From: Zeugodacus cucurbitae
Taxonomy: Eukaryota > Arthropoda > Insecta > Diptera > Tephritidae
NCBI RefSeq assembly: GCF_028554725.1
Contig: NC_071670.1
Span: 47,874,501 to 47,938,500 of the forward strand
DNA length: 64,000 bases
Direction: 5' to 3'
Shown: positions 35,603 to 48,000 of the stretch, one piece after another
Position numbering within the stretch: the stretch's first letter is position 1
Layout of the letters: the number at the start of each line of letters is the position of its first letter
The notes under the pieces: generated by a model
The model's input: only the letters and a program-made list of their open reading frames with translations
What the model was told of the DNA's origin: nothing
The model's database searches: none
Translations under genes and position numbers: made by a program

Positions 35603-36727
35603 ATGTCGATATCATTAAAATTTTGGCTTATTCACTGTTGTTTTGCAGCGTTTTTGCTGCTCGCACAAAATGTCAACAGCCTCTCGAACACCAACAGTCA
35701 TCACAAACCAAGGAAGCCGTCGAAATTACCAATAAACCTATCTAATTTGACATTTGAGGACGGAGGCTACACAATGCTGGTTACGGGTGGCTATACTATC
35801 CCAATGTCTAGACTACAGACACACATCGTATCCATACGTACCACCCGAGCGACTGCATACTTCGGAGATAATCACTTTTGTTGTGGCACGATAATATCCA
35901 GCAATTTAATATTGACCGCCGCGCATTGTGTTATTGAGTGAGTGTGCTGTTACTTTATATGATTTATTTTTATTTTTTATTGTTTTTGGGATATTTACTA
36001 TATAACTTCATCGCCACAAATTTTAGTCGTCGTAAGATCATTACACGCCAACATCGTCTTGTCGTAGTCGCTGGTGCACCGAATCGTTTAGTCAAACAAA
36101 AAACAACGATAGAAATGCAAGTGCTCGCTGTGAGGCCTCATCATAAATTTATACGAGAAGGTGCACACGATATAGCAATATTGCGTCTGGCCAGAAGTTT
36201 TCCCGATGACAATGATTCTATTAAAGTAATTCCACTGTTTAAGGGTAAAATACCAAATGGTACCGTGTGTCGTATCATTGGTTGGGGTCGTGTATTTGAT
36301 GTGGGTACTATTGTCATATCACATAAGAAAAATTTGAAAATAATATTTAACATATTTTGTATTCGTATAGCGTGGTCCCTATTCAGCTCATCCTATACAT
36401 GGCGCTGTAACGGTATTTTCGTATGATTATTGTAAAAAATTTTATCCAGATATATTTGATGAGACAATGATTTGTGCTGGCAAAAAAGACACATGGGATG
36501 TGGACACGTGTCGCGGCGACTCGGGTGGTCCATTAATTTGTCGTGGTCAAGTGGCCGCCGTTGTTTCTTGGGGCTCATATTGTGGAACAGCGAATAAACC
36601 AACTGTATTTTCCAGTATATATCATCATCGTGATTGGATCAGAGTGACAAGCGGTACAAAAGTTGTAAAAAGTCTAAATGCACTGTATTTGTTATTATAT
36701 ATCCTATGTATACATATATATTTTTGA
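35603..36727 (+). CDS. Secreted S1 serine protease, paralogue D (3 exons)
   Basis: A 321-residue protein. Exons run 35603-35937, 36027-36300 and 36371-36727 (donors GTGAGT and GTGGGT, acceptors TTTTAG and GTATAG), with the same phases and 274-nt middle exon as A and B. Features: a signal peptide (~1-26); a short basic/His pro-segment; a mature start at Val60 (VTGG) after Met-Leu; catalytic His108, Asp160 and Ser254. Pocket residues are Asp248 (189), Gly271 (216) and Thr281 (226). One extra Cys sits next to the first framework Cys (NHFCCG). The hydrophobic C-terminal run is shared. It is nearest to B, yet lies about 14 kb from gene C on the opposite strand, so an inverted duplication or later rearrangement is inferred. 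Confidence 0.9.
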
Positions 36728-36811
36728 TATTATTATATATATATATATCTGATTTTATATTCATATATGTGTTTTAATATATATTTTATTGCATCGCTCT
36801 TGGTTCCTTAG
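36728..36811. repeat. TA-rich 3' flank of gene D
   Basis: Contains a (TA)n run at about 36734-36750 and other ATAT tracts. No canonical AATAAA follows the stop; a variant may serve. Confidence 0.5.
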
Positions 36812-37316
36812 TTGACATCGGCTAGTGAAAGTTTGTATCATTTTATTTTGTTAGGTATTTATGATTGGATAACGGAAGATCTTCCAGACCGCCAGTGTGA
36901 TATCATGTACACCTATTCAGCTACTTTAGGGCTTACTGTTTCAATGAACTTTGTACTCAATCTCCAAGGAAATAATGAAAGAAGTTCACTAGACATCCAA
37001 GCTCGAAGTTATTTGATTTGTCGACTGATTTTAGAAATTATGTTTTCAAAGTCGATTGAAACTCAAGGATGATGGAATCGTCACTATCATTGTTTTAGAT
37101 TATTGTAGTTGTTTCTGTTTCAGCAGTAGAAAAACGTTTCCAAATAATATTAAGGCATGTTGTCGAGTCGAAAATCCTTGGTCGGATACATATTCAAGCC
37201 CGTTTCGATTACCTCTACCCGACTGTCATTTGTTTTCAGCTCATCGTCGTTCTTCAAAAGCAAAGAAGATCACATCGTTCAGTGATATGAATTATTCAAT
37301 GCATAATGGGATCTGA
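36812..37316 (+). pseudogene. Possible piggyBac-like transposase remnant
   Basis: Two short frames (36812-37072 and 37056-37316) contain LNLQGNNERSSLDIQARSY and, near the end, SSKAKKITSFSDMNYSMHNG. Their order and spacing resemble the piggyBac transposase segments around YxGK...GarvV and SYvpKKnkaVilLSTmH. The match is weak, the frames are broken and no terminal repeats were found. It could be unrelated sequence. Confidence 0.3.
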
Positions 37317-37509
37317 CTTACTTGACATTTGTAAAAACAGACTATTCAAAACTCTTTCAGTTCGATAAAATTTTCTGATTTTTTTTTTAGTTCAGGCAGG
37401 GTTGCATTTTTTTACCAAAGTACTATCTACTAGAGGATACAATTTTGGGTATAACACGTCATATATACTCATCAATGATACGATTATCTGATAGGTCTGG
37501 TCTGATTGT

Positions 37510-38370
37510 CTGGGTTCTTCAATAGGGACGCTAGACCGATAGGGACAACAAACGACGACATTGGCCTCAACTTTAAGAGCGCTACGTCCAATTTATGGTC
37601 GTCATAATTTTCCTGTCAGATCAGCAATTGAGCGTCAAGTGAAAAACTTTGAAACCACAGACACAGTACAAAATGTTCCCTTGCCAGTGAGACAAAGAAG
37701 TGTCCGTAGTGTCGAGAATTTTCTTGCCGCTAGCGGATCGGTTGAGGAAGACCCAAATCAACAACTTAAAAATTATTCGGATTTTCATCGAAAAATCATC
37801 TTGAGAGATGAGACTCTTTTCTTGCTGAATGGCTTCGTCAATAAGCAAAATGTGTGTCATTGATCAGGCAGCAATATACACGTACTCCATGAGTCACCAG
37901 TGCATCCCGAAACAAGACGGTTGATGTGCCGGTGGCATTATTGGACCGTACTTCTTCCGTGATGATTAAGCCCGGTACTTTACTGTGAATAGGAATCGCT
38001 ACCTCTCAATGATAACCGAATATTTTCGGCCCGAATTGGATGATATGGGCTTGGATAATATGTGGTTCCGACACGACGGCCCTACAAGTCTCACAGCCAA
38101 TGTCACAATCGATTTATAGTAAAGATTGGTGAACGTGTTATCTCACGAAATAGACCAATAGACAAATAATTGTGCGATTTGACGCCGTTAGACTATTTCC
38201 AGTGGGACTATGTCAAGTCTATAGTCTATGCCAACAAACCATCGACGTTTGATGAACTTCGTACGAATATCGAACGTGAACTGCTGCACCAGGATCGACC
38301 GATTTATGCTTGAAAACCGTCGAAAATTGGATTCAGCATCTGGACTTCTGCAAGCGTGCCCGTGGTGGCC
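37510..38370 (+). mobile_element. Degenerate DD41D mariner, copy 2
   Basis: The left end gggttcttcaatagggacgc matches the copy 4 terminal repeat. The frame 37561-37863 carries blocks shared with copy 1 (DFHRKIILRDETLFLLNGFV); here the first catalytic motif FSDEAHF has become LRDETLF. Later pieces at 38040-38390 match the C-terminal half (YANKPSTFDELRTNIERE). The right terminal repeat is lost. Confidence 0.8.
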
Positions 38371-39759
38371 ATGCAGTTGACTCGAAGAGTTCTGACTTAG
38401 AAAACATATAATTCGAAACCATTCAATCTCTCAAACATTCTCAAACATTCAAAACATTTAACATAATTTTAAATACAATAACAAAACTTATCTGTTCCAT
38501 GCAATTAAATAAATATTTCTTCATATGTATATATGTACATAAGTTCTGCATATAATTAAGTACACTTAATACATTTCACTCAATAATCGAATAAACTTTC
38601 ATATTGTTTGTTTACAAGTCATTCAGTCATTCAACGCGCATTGGCAGTCAATTAAAAATCAGTTAATCAAATTAAGTCTATCACACATAGCACAGCGCTT
38701 ACAACGCTACACAATAACTCACTCACTCACTCACTCACTGACAATGGCTCACTTGTTGGCCTTATCGAACTCTCTTCAACCAAATGTTGGCACTTCACCG
38801 CTTAATGGCTGATCTGTAAATGCATATTTAAGCGGATTTTTTAAATCATTTAAATTGTTTGCCTTTTCGCAAACCCGCTGTTGCCTGCCGATTGTTAAGT
38901 ATTTTTTAATTGATGGCAGCATTTTTTCAAAATTTTATTTACTACCACTGCATAATAAATAATATTTATACAAGCATGTACTTGTGTTGTTGTTGCCGCG
39001 TTGGCAAATTGTTTGTGGCACACCCGCAAAATGATTGCCAATAAATATTGAATAATGTAAAATTGATATGTGAAACATGCGTGGTGTGGCCTCTTTTTGC
39101 TCGTGTAATTAGCAAAAAATCACTCAAAGTGATTGACATTAAATGTTTCAAATAACCGCAAATATGCTCTATGCGTTGTACTCATGTAGCAATTTTCTCT
39201 GGGGAATGTTTACAGTTGTGATTACAAAAAAAAAAGTTAAATAGCAAAATATTGTTGTATTTTATTTTACTTGTTGATTTAATATTATGTTTGCGTTTGT
39301 TTAAAATATTAACTGCATAGTTTATTAGTGCTGTCGATTTGTAGTTGCAGTAATTTAAAATGTAATTTAATTATGTGATGGATTAATGTAAGATGTATGT
39401 ACAATAACTTAAATTGCGAGCAAAGAATCTGTCACTTTTAAATGCTCTTGGACTCTCTAAAAGTTTATTCGGTTTTGAGAGTTTTGCCTCTAGCAAATCG
39501 ATCATTCCTCGGCGGGCAACGTAAACCCTTACACGGTCTTATCTATTATTTTTCTCATTTTAAGCTTTCACTCTCTTCCTTCAGTATGAACCCCAAGTTC
39601 TCTCACTAATTTACGTTAAATCTTTATCTCTTACAGGGTAAATATCAGAGGCCGACGCAAGGAATCATATATATGAGGTCCGAGAAAAATCAATTCATAA
39701 TTTATAAGAAATTATTGTTTAAATAAGGCTGGATACCCGAAGTATGGGTACTAAAACTT
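38371..39759. other. Non-coding region
   Basis: No gene was found. An (ACTC)n microsatellite lies at 38717-38739. Confidence 0.5.
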
Positions 39760-39775
39760 CACGGACCGAATTGCA

Positions 39776-40100
39776 GTGAGCCCGCTCAAACGGGCCAAGC
39801 CAGGATTGACGGTCCGGAAAGTTTTGCTATGTGTTTGGTGTGATGTGCAAGTAATCAGCACAGGCAAAGTCTTAAGTCGGGCCTATATTGTCAACAATTG
39901 GACCAATAAGAAAGGAAATATGTTCCATCAGGACAACGGTAGGCCACACACATCGAAAGTGACTCTCCAGAAGGTCCTTGGATGGTACTTATCCATCAAT
40001 CTTATAGTCCAAACCTGGCTACATGTGATTGCTACCTATTTCTGGATATTACGAATAACTTCTCTGCTGAGCAGCTTCTCAAGAGAGGCTTGTGAAATCA
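39776..40100 (+). pseudogene. DD34D mariner transposase fragment
   Basis: The frame contains KPGLTVRKVLLCVWCD and MFHQDNGRPHTSKVTLQKVL. The latter is the second catalytic motif (QDNxRPHT) of classical mariners. It loses register after about 40000. Partly similar DNA recurs at 40845-41000. Confidence 0.7.
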
Positions 40101-40145
40101 ACTCTCACAATTTGTACAAATATCAAAATGATCAGAATGACGAGT

Positions 40146-40745
40146 AGAGTTAAAATCCGGATGTCTGTCCGTCCATTCGTTCGTCCGTGGAACGGATAAT
40201 TTGAGTAAAAATCGAGATATCTTGACGAAACTAAGAACTATAGAAAATGACCGAAATCGGAATTGGGTTTGGGCCCGCTCACCAAATACAAAGTGCAAAC
40301 TTTATGTAGTCTTTCCCTTTTTTTAATTAAAACTGGCGTGGGGTCATCCACTTATGAGTCAAAAACCATATCTCAGGAACTACTCGACCGATTTTAATGA
40401 AATTCGGTATATAGTATTTTTTTGACAACCTGATTACACGAATAAAAAAACAAATAAATACATAAGGAACCAATGAAGAGAGCGGAATAAAACTTTACAT
40501 AAATACTGCATTTGAGCTGAGGTATCACTTGTTGAAAAATTGTGGAGATCGTACTAAAACTTTCTATGCCCCGGATATCGATGAAAAACTCAGTGCCTTA
40601 GGGTAATTTTTCACCGAAAATATCGGTAAATCTCTCAGATATCTTAATTTACTTCAGAGGCAATCTTTTTCTTCTAATTCTCTGTACCAAAAATAGTTAA
40701 AATCGGGTCATAACTCTCCCATATATATAATTATAGCGTTTTCAC
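40146..40745 (-). repeat. Dispersed repeat R1, copy 4 (reverse orientation)
   Basis: Shared blocks include catatctcaggaactactcg, tgaaattcggtatata, ccgaaaatatcggtaaatct and aaaatcgggtcataact. It is truncated. Confidence 0.8.
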
Positions 40746-40844
40746 AAATACGATGGGCTTAATAGTTTATAAATCAAACCGAATCGCGGAGATTGACAAG
40801 GAATCATCTACTATGAGATATCTAATAGAAGCAATTTTTCAGAG

Positions 40845-41000
40845 GAACTATGTTCCATCAGGACAATGGAGCCTGATTGAATGGCACTTATGCATCAATC
40901 TTATAGACCAAACCTGACAGTCTGATTGCTACCTATTTCTGTTTATGGCGAATGATTTTACTGGTGAACATTTCGTCTCAAGAGGAAGATGTGCGACTTA
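40845..41000 (+). pseudogene. Second fragment of the same mariner as at 39.8 kb
   Basis: ggaactatgttccatcagga, then ggtacttatgcatcaatctt-like sequence and gattgctacctatttctg match 39920-40060. There is no open frame. R1 copy 4 lies between the two fragments, which suggests an insertion or a local duplication. Confidence 0.6.
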
Positions 41001-43437
41001 CTTTCAGAATGCCAGCATGTTATCGAAGAAAGCGGTGCATATTTGGCCTAATTCGGATCATTCTAACTATGCTTAATATCCTAACCTAACCAATATGTGT
41101 ATAAACGATTTTCTCAGCGTCTTTATGTGTCCTCAACCAACCAATTTCAAGGTACAATTCTCAACCAAACACGCTAAATTACAACCATATTTAAACAATT
41201 TGTCTGGAATTTGCTATAAATTTGAGGCACTTTAACCAAAGTAAAGCTTGGCATCTTTAAAATGCCTTGCAAACGAAATTTAATTAAATTCACAGCACAT
41301 AAATACGAGTGAAACTAGCCACACACAAACACACAGCACCAAAATTGCAGACAAATGTGAAAACTTTTAATTTTAATTACACACACATTAAATTAGAACA
41401 ATGGACGGCAACAACAGCTGTTCGGCTGACATTCAACAGTGGCAAATTGATCAATAAAAATTTCGACAACTCGTAAGGCAGCCATCTAAGAACCATTATA
41501 TATGTATGTACTAACGACTAACGTAAATGCTGCTAACCACAAACATTGGTGTGAACCAACACAAAAGACAAGCGGACACACACACAGATATACATGGACA
41601 CATATATAATTGCATCAAAAAATGACACTCATTAGATTTGACCTTCTTAGAAAGTAATTTAGAGTGACCCTCAAATGTTTAATAGCACTGTGCCAGTGTG
41701 TATATGTATGTATATTGGAGTGTGTGTATTTATTCTAATTTCTCAATTTATCTAAATGCAGAGTGTATATATGTATGTAAGTTGAATGGTGCAAACCAAA
41801 TCACAAACTTTCATGCAACATTAGGTTATAGACATAGAGTTTAAGTATATATATACAATATGGTTGAATGTCGCTAGTAAATTTCCACAGCATTACGCTA
41901 TTCCGCATCGAAATTTGGAACACTTTCCTTTTGGTCCCATTTTCTTCCAACACACTGTATGTACATGTGTGTTACTCATACGCCATGGTGTACCAAAGTG
42001 ACTTATGTTACCTACGGTCAACTAGTTAGACTTTTAATCTGTCCATTGGTATTTAAACTACGGCTAAGTCTCATCTCAACTGACATTTATGGTTTTCGGC
42101 CAAGTGTCAAAATGTTGTCAGAAGTTACACTGTAATTGTTGTTGCACCAACCGAGACTGTAGCAAGGCTCTGCATATATGTATATGCGCATAGCCTCCTT
42201 CACTTTTGTTTTTGTTACTACTGTTACTTGGCATGCCAACGCATAAGTGTGTTGGTAATTTATTTTAACACAAGGTAGACGGGTTGTAGAAAGATGACCC
42301 TCGCTTTGGCAAAAAGAGTGTCGTAAGTGTGTCGGTCCTTCTGTGTACACACACACGAGTGTGTACCTAATGTATATGGTTGCAAATATGTTTGTGCGTA
42401 ATTGCTGTTAGTCTGTGCACGTCAAAATTCAAACCCTTTAAATGACCAAGGCAAACACAAACACAAACACTCACACTGTACACTTCTCTCCACAACCGTT
42501 ACTTTGTGTATCGCCTTTCCTTCGTGCCGGCGGAAGTGTAACTGTGATCAACACTGTAATACACAATTAGTTGCATGAAAGCATGAAGGCATGTGTGTTT
42601 GCTTGTGCGCATCCCTCTTGGGAAAAGATAAGGGTCGGTAGATTTAGTTACATGAGAAGTGAAACACTTTTCAGACCAAACATCAGCATTTAAAAAATAG
42701 GTATGTGTGCCAAAAATTACAAATTTATTACAAAATAATTTAAATAAAACATATGGTTTTCAATGTCGGTCTAATTTAAAGTATACTTTTATAAAATCGA
42801 TAGTTGGCGCAGGCTCCGCGGCATTTTTCTGTTATATGTACAAATTTAAAGCTAGATTGGAAGAAATAATTGCAAGTTTAATGTTGGCAGAGTTAATTAT
42901 TCTTTATACTTAACAGAATATACACCCTAGGTTAGTATATATCAACCGCATATGAACTGCTCCAACTTAAGTTTATCAAACCTAACTTAATTTACTGCTT
43001 AGACAGGTGTTTGGTGTACTTAGGTTTAGTTTAAAGTAGGGCTCTTTCAGAGATAGACTAGAATTTTTAATAGCGGAGGAACAATTTCATTATTTGTCTA
43101 CTAGCGAAAGCAAATTTGTTGTTTATCCAATACTTCAGATAAATTTGAAGGTTCTGAAATATCGATAGCCACTTGCTGATCTATGTTATAACCGATGGAC
43201 TACTCGTTTAGAACGGGCTTCACGACCTTTTAAATAAGTTCGAAGAGAAATATTTTCATTTTTGAGACGTAGATTAGTAATGAACAAAACCGAATCTATC
43301 AGAAGTGGATAAAGTTTAGTTCTAATACGTTCCACTATAGAGATGCAAGATCAATTTTTCTTCTTACAAAAGGTATATTTCAGCCTGAAGTCCATATTGT
43401 TTATATAAAAAGGCACCACCTGAATTTATTCTATATA
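41001..43437. other. Non-coding region
   Basis: No gene is supported. It is AT-rich with short CA/GT stretches (41.57 kb, 42.34 kb). Confidence 0.5.
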
Positions 43438-44047
43438 AAGGATTTTTCTATAAGAATCCTGTGAAAGTACATTCGATGCCATTATGTATTGAACTCGATT
43501 TATTTTGCATGACCACCATGGGCACGCTTACAGAAGTCCAGAGGTTGAGCACAATTTTGGGTGCCATTTCACAAGATAACACGTTCATCAAACTTGGTTT
43601 TAAATAAACTGATTCGGTTATTATTGAGCGGTAGCGATTCCCATTCACAGTAACGTGCCGGTCTAATCATCACGGAAGAAGTACGACCCAATGACTCCGC
43701 CAGCCCATAAACTCCACCAAACCGTAATTTTTTCGGGGTGCAATGGTGACTCATGGAGTACGTGTGGATTGCCGCCTGACCAATAACGCATATTTTGCTT
43801 ATTGACGAAGCCATTCAGTCAGAAATTAGCCGACCATAAGTTGGACGTAGCGCTCTTAATGTTAAGGCTACTGACTCCAAATTTCGGTAGTAAATTTTAA
43901 TAATTTCGGCTCGTTGTTAAATTAGTATGTCTTTCCATGATGAAATGGCAAACCTTACTAAAGAGAAATGCCAAAAGAGCGGAAAAAATATGGCGTCGTT
44001 TGCTGTTCCCATAGGTCTATTTTTATAGTATCCCTATTAACATCCCC
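43438..44047 (-). mobile_element. Degenerate, internally deleted DD41D mariner, copy 3
   Basis: The left end is TA then AAGGATTTTTCTATAAG; the right end is a decayed form of the same repeat near 44047. The minus strand shows C-terminal and central transposase pieces in two overlapping frames (43448-43648 and 43569-43814). Length is about 0.6 kb against 1.17 kb for copy 4, so the central and N-terminal coding region is mostly deleted. Confidence 0.75.
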
Positions 44048-47000
44048 TAGTTACTACTCAGAGGAGGTGTAGTATTTTGAAACAAGAAGGTTCTTCCAAT
44101 TTATAAAAAATAAATATGAAAACAATGGATAATTCATTTTGGACGTTAATGAAGAACCCTCCATGATCATTATCTCGTCTACATATCGCTACCAAATACA
44201 AAATATTTTTTCGGATCAGTCTATCACTATCCTTCCTATTCTCAATCCTCAAGAAAATACTCCGTAAAAAGAAATTTCTCAACAATGGATAGTCGTTGTT
44301 TAAAATAAAGGATATCATAAAATTATACTGAAAATTTGACAGATCCCTGTATTCGGTAATATACCGTGAGCAACAATTGGAGAATGAATTTATACTATAC
44401 AGAACTACTACTAATTTTTGATCAAAGTTCCAACGTACTCTTACCGTTAAGACTTGTATCAAATAGAAAAGAAAACAATCGGTGCTATGAAAATCTTAAA
44501 ATATATTTCCAATTATGGCCACCATATTCTAGAACTCTTTTACTGTCCAAAGATTTCATTACTCATCTCTTCAATATTCCCAAAATCTATATCAGAAAGG
44601 ATTTCCTACTTGGCAGCTGTAAACACCCTTTCATTATATTTTTTGTGCTCCACATAATTGCCTGCGGGTGGTACACGCTACAGGCCTACACCTCCCACGA
44701 TACATACACAAAGCCGGCACATACTTAAGCCTGTGTGCATATGACAAACGCCCCGCCGTGCCAGCAAACAAACCAGTACTCAACTCACACACAAACGAAA
44801 TCTTCTAATCATTTTCCTTTCACTCACTTATCACACAGCACAACCCACTAACTACCGGCTAACTAACCAGTTCAACAGACGAATGAGAAGCTCCAGCAAA
44901 TACCAGTACACAAATATAAGCAAAATGATGAGGCGGTGCGGCCTTTGTTTTCATGCCACTTTCTTTGCACACAATGCCATTATTTTGGGGTGGAATACAT
45001 AATGCGGCGTGTCCACAGCGACAATTTTCTGGTACAAATGTGTACGTGTGTGTGTGTGTAAGTTAAACGCCTCTTCTGTTTTTTTTCACAACGTGTCATT
45101 GCGTAAGGTTTAATTGACCCCAGATTCATAACTGCCTGCTCAACGATGCTGAAAACATCGTGTTGACCCTGATTTCATGAGTCAGCAGCAAATGATGCCG
45201 AAAGTCACAGCAACATCAGTCAGCCAGCAAGCCAAGAGTAGCGTAAATGCTGTAAGGCAGTCAAACCGGTTAGTCATTCCGTTAACGCGACAAAGGCGTT
45301 GAAGCGTGTTAAATGTTTCCTTGTTTTGGGGGACGGTATTTATTATTTCTTTGCCTTTGCTTGCTTGTGTGTTTAGTCGCCACTTTCCGTTGCGTCTTGT
45401 TGCCCTCTTTAACAACTGTCAGCTGCTTTTGTTTACTGCTGACACACGAGCACGAGCTTTTTAAGCGCATAGTTTTCACCTAGCCTACTTTTAGGCGCAT
45501 AAAGTGTTTAGGCTCAGCACATTCGTAGCATTGCTGCTAATGACTTTAATCCACGCCCCAACACACACCCAGCCTGCACCAGAAAACAATTAAAAAATTC
45601 TTTCAGTTAATGCCAAGTAAGACGAAGCCGCGCCGAGAGGGTGTCGCACACCAAGGTGAAGAGTTGAAAATGTAATAAAATTCTGCCTAAATTTATGCAA
45701 CCACGCATACTAAATCTTGCCTTAAATGCTGGCAGAGCAACGAAATTGTTTTACAAGCTCACGAATTACTTTAAAAAGAATTGCCATTTTCCCACCGACA
45801 AAGTATACGACTTAAAGCGCAAATTTTCAGTTTTCTTATTTTATTACAAGGTATACATTTAGGCGCAAGCTAGTTTTATATGTAGATATAAAAATTAAAT
45901 TTTCTTGCTTACTTTTTCCTACATAATCTTCTTCAAATTCTTTCAGTTTCTCCACGTAGGTAAGTGCATTGCCAAAAGTTAAGATGCTAATATCCAAAAT
46001 GCCCAACAGCTACTATAATGAAATTACGCGCAATTTACACCAGCCACCAGCGCCACCAGCGTTGGTCGTCGACAATGGCGCACAAAGGTGTATTTACCGC
46101 GTCGGTTGCTCAGACTGGCAGTTATTCTAAGCGATAACGATCCATCTTCCGGCCACGTACAATTCAGTACGCCATTCGTAGCATAGCCGTCTTAGGCTAG
46201 CAGGAAAATTAAACATCACAAGCAGAAAATTTATGATGCCAGTCGGCGGAAGGTGATAGACGCGTCTATGCGCTATTGTATGTGGGGAAAAGGAAAATGC
46301 GGCTATGCGGCTATGCGACTGCCAAAGGAAATACGGTGGTGGGAAGTGTAAGTTATGGATAGCAAAGCATATGGAGCAGGTGAAGATGAAATCTGCTTGG
46401 AGGGGACAGTGGTTTAAGGACTCTGTTTTGGTAAGAATTATTGAGAATTATTATTGAGAAATTCGATTCTAAACTTTATTTTTAGTTAAAAGCCAAAAAA
46501 AAAACTTCCTTAACTCAAAATTTTCATTTCGATTTCGATTAAATAAGAATAAGCTGCCTTATTGTAGGCAACGTTTTGTCTTTAAAGCAGGTTAACTTAA
46601 AGGCTCTACTTGTTTTATTTTACATTATTTGAAGATTTTCCAAATTCGAAACTATTGTACAATATATAAACAGTTTCCATATCTTCACCACTGTGCTGTC
46701 TATTCAATTTCAAGTTGTTTATCCCTACAAATATAGCGATACAAATTAGACTTTTATGAAGACAGGTAAATTTGGTACATATTGTTTGCTATAAGGATTA
46801 GAAAATTAATTATATCTTAATGAAGGCAGCAGGACATAAAAAAAAATGTACTTGCAACAACAATATTAATCGAAATTAAAATGTATTTTTTATGACACAA
46901 AGAGGAAATATCTCCACAAATGGAGGAAGAGATTAAAGCGAAGTGAAGTTTCTCATCGAATTTATTTCCCGCTGACTACCATAAATCTTCGAAAATCAAA

Positions 47001-47399
47001 ATTAGAAGGACAGGAAAGCTTATTATAACTTAAATCAGTTAATCAAAGTACTTTCTGAAATAACTCTTCATAAAATTTATTTTGATTTCAGACCGTCCGA
47101 CAACTTTAGCCTGGACGAGTTTGATAGAAGTTATGGAGATCCAATTTGACGTCGACCAAGTGTGTGAAGATGTTTAGTCTAACTATAAACAATGAGTCTC
47201 ATAAATAGCTAAGCTATTCCTAATTTTTCAGTATGATAATCACAGGAAAGACAGAGAGGGGTTATGCAAGCTCAACAAGTTCAGAGGCGGGTCCATCCAA
47301 CGACTTCCTACAGAGTTTTATTCTTTTAAACCCATATACTTCAACACTTTATCATAATCTATTTCAATGTAACTGCACAACTCATTGAAGTAGCCTAAA
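44048..47399. other. Non-coding region
   Basis: No gene is supported. A short (GT)n lies near 45044-45060. Several opposite-strand short frames at 44.1-44.7 kb lack features. Confidence 0.5.
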
Positions 47400-47412
47400 C
47401 CAAATGAAGAAC

Positions 47413-48000
47413 CTAAACGGTTATATAGTAGTTTTGTCTTCTCATCTTCAAGACAAAGAAGACGTCTCTAAAGACTATACAGATATTTAATACAAGGTTG
47501 TCAAATATCTCCCTTCCAAGGGCGTTCGCCATGAACAGGAACAGGTGGTAATCACTTGGCGCTATGTCCGGGCTATATGGTGGATGCGATAAAACCTCCC
47601 ATTCGAGCTCCCGTAGCTTCTGACGAGTCATCAACGAAGTGTGTGGTCTGGCGTTGTCCTGATGGAACACTACACCCTTCCTGTTGGTCAATTCTGGACG
47701 CTTCTGGTCGATCGTCTGCTTCAAGCGGTCCAGTTGTTCGCGTCTCCCATCTCCTGGGCCATGTCACGAGATGCCATATGCCGGTCTAACTCGATGTTTT
47801 CACCCGCTCTTAATCGTCGAAACCATTCCTCCTCAGTTCGAAGTGGTACTCTACATCCCCCAAAACACCATTAATCTCACGGAACGCTTCTCTAGCAGAT
47901 TTACCTTTAACGAAGGAAACTTTAAAATATCCCGAATTTCGGCGTTATTGAACTCCATGTTTACACGTATATAGCTGTTGAACGCAATATCTAATCAAAC
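47413..48000 (-). pseudogene. DD34D mariner transposase with internal deletions
   Basis: The minus strand starts at an MEFNNAEIR-like N-terminus (~47960). Several frame changes follow, then the frame 47724-47413 with VVFHQDNARPHTSLMTR and HPPYSPDIAPSDYHLF. Thirty-four residues separate the last two catalytic Asp residues, the DD34D mark of classical mariners. The first catalytic region is missing and the C-terminus is degraded. It is inactive. Confidence 0.8.

Noticed and set aside
39776..40147. Intact gene reading of the mariner fragment
   Set aside because: The frame opens without ATG and loses similarity after the second catalytic motif.
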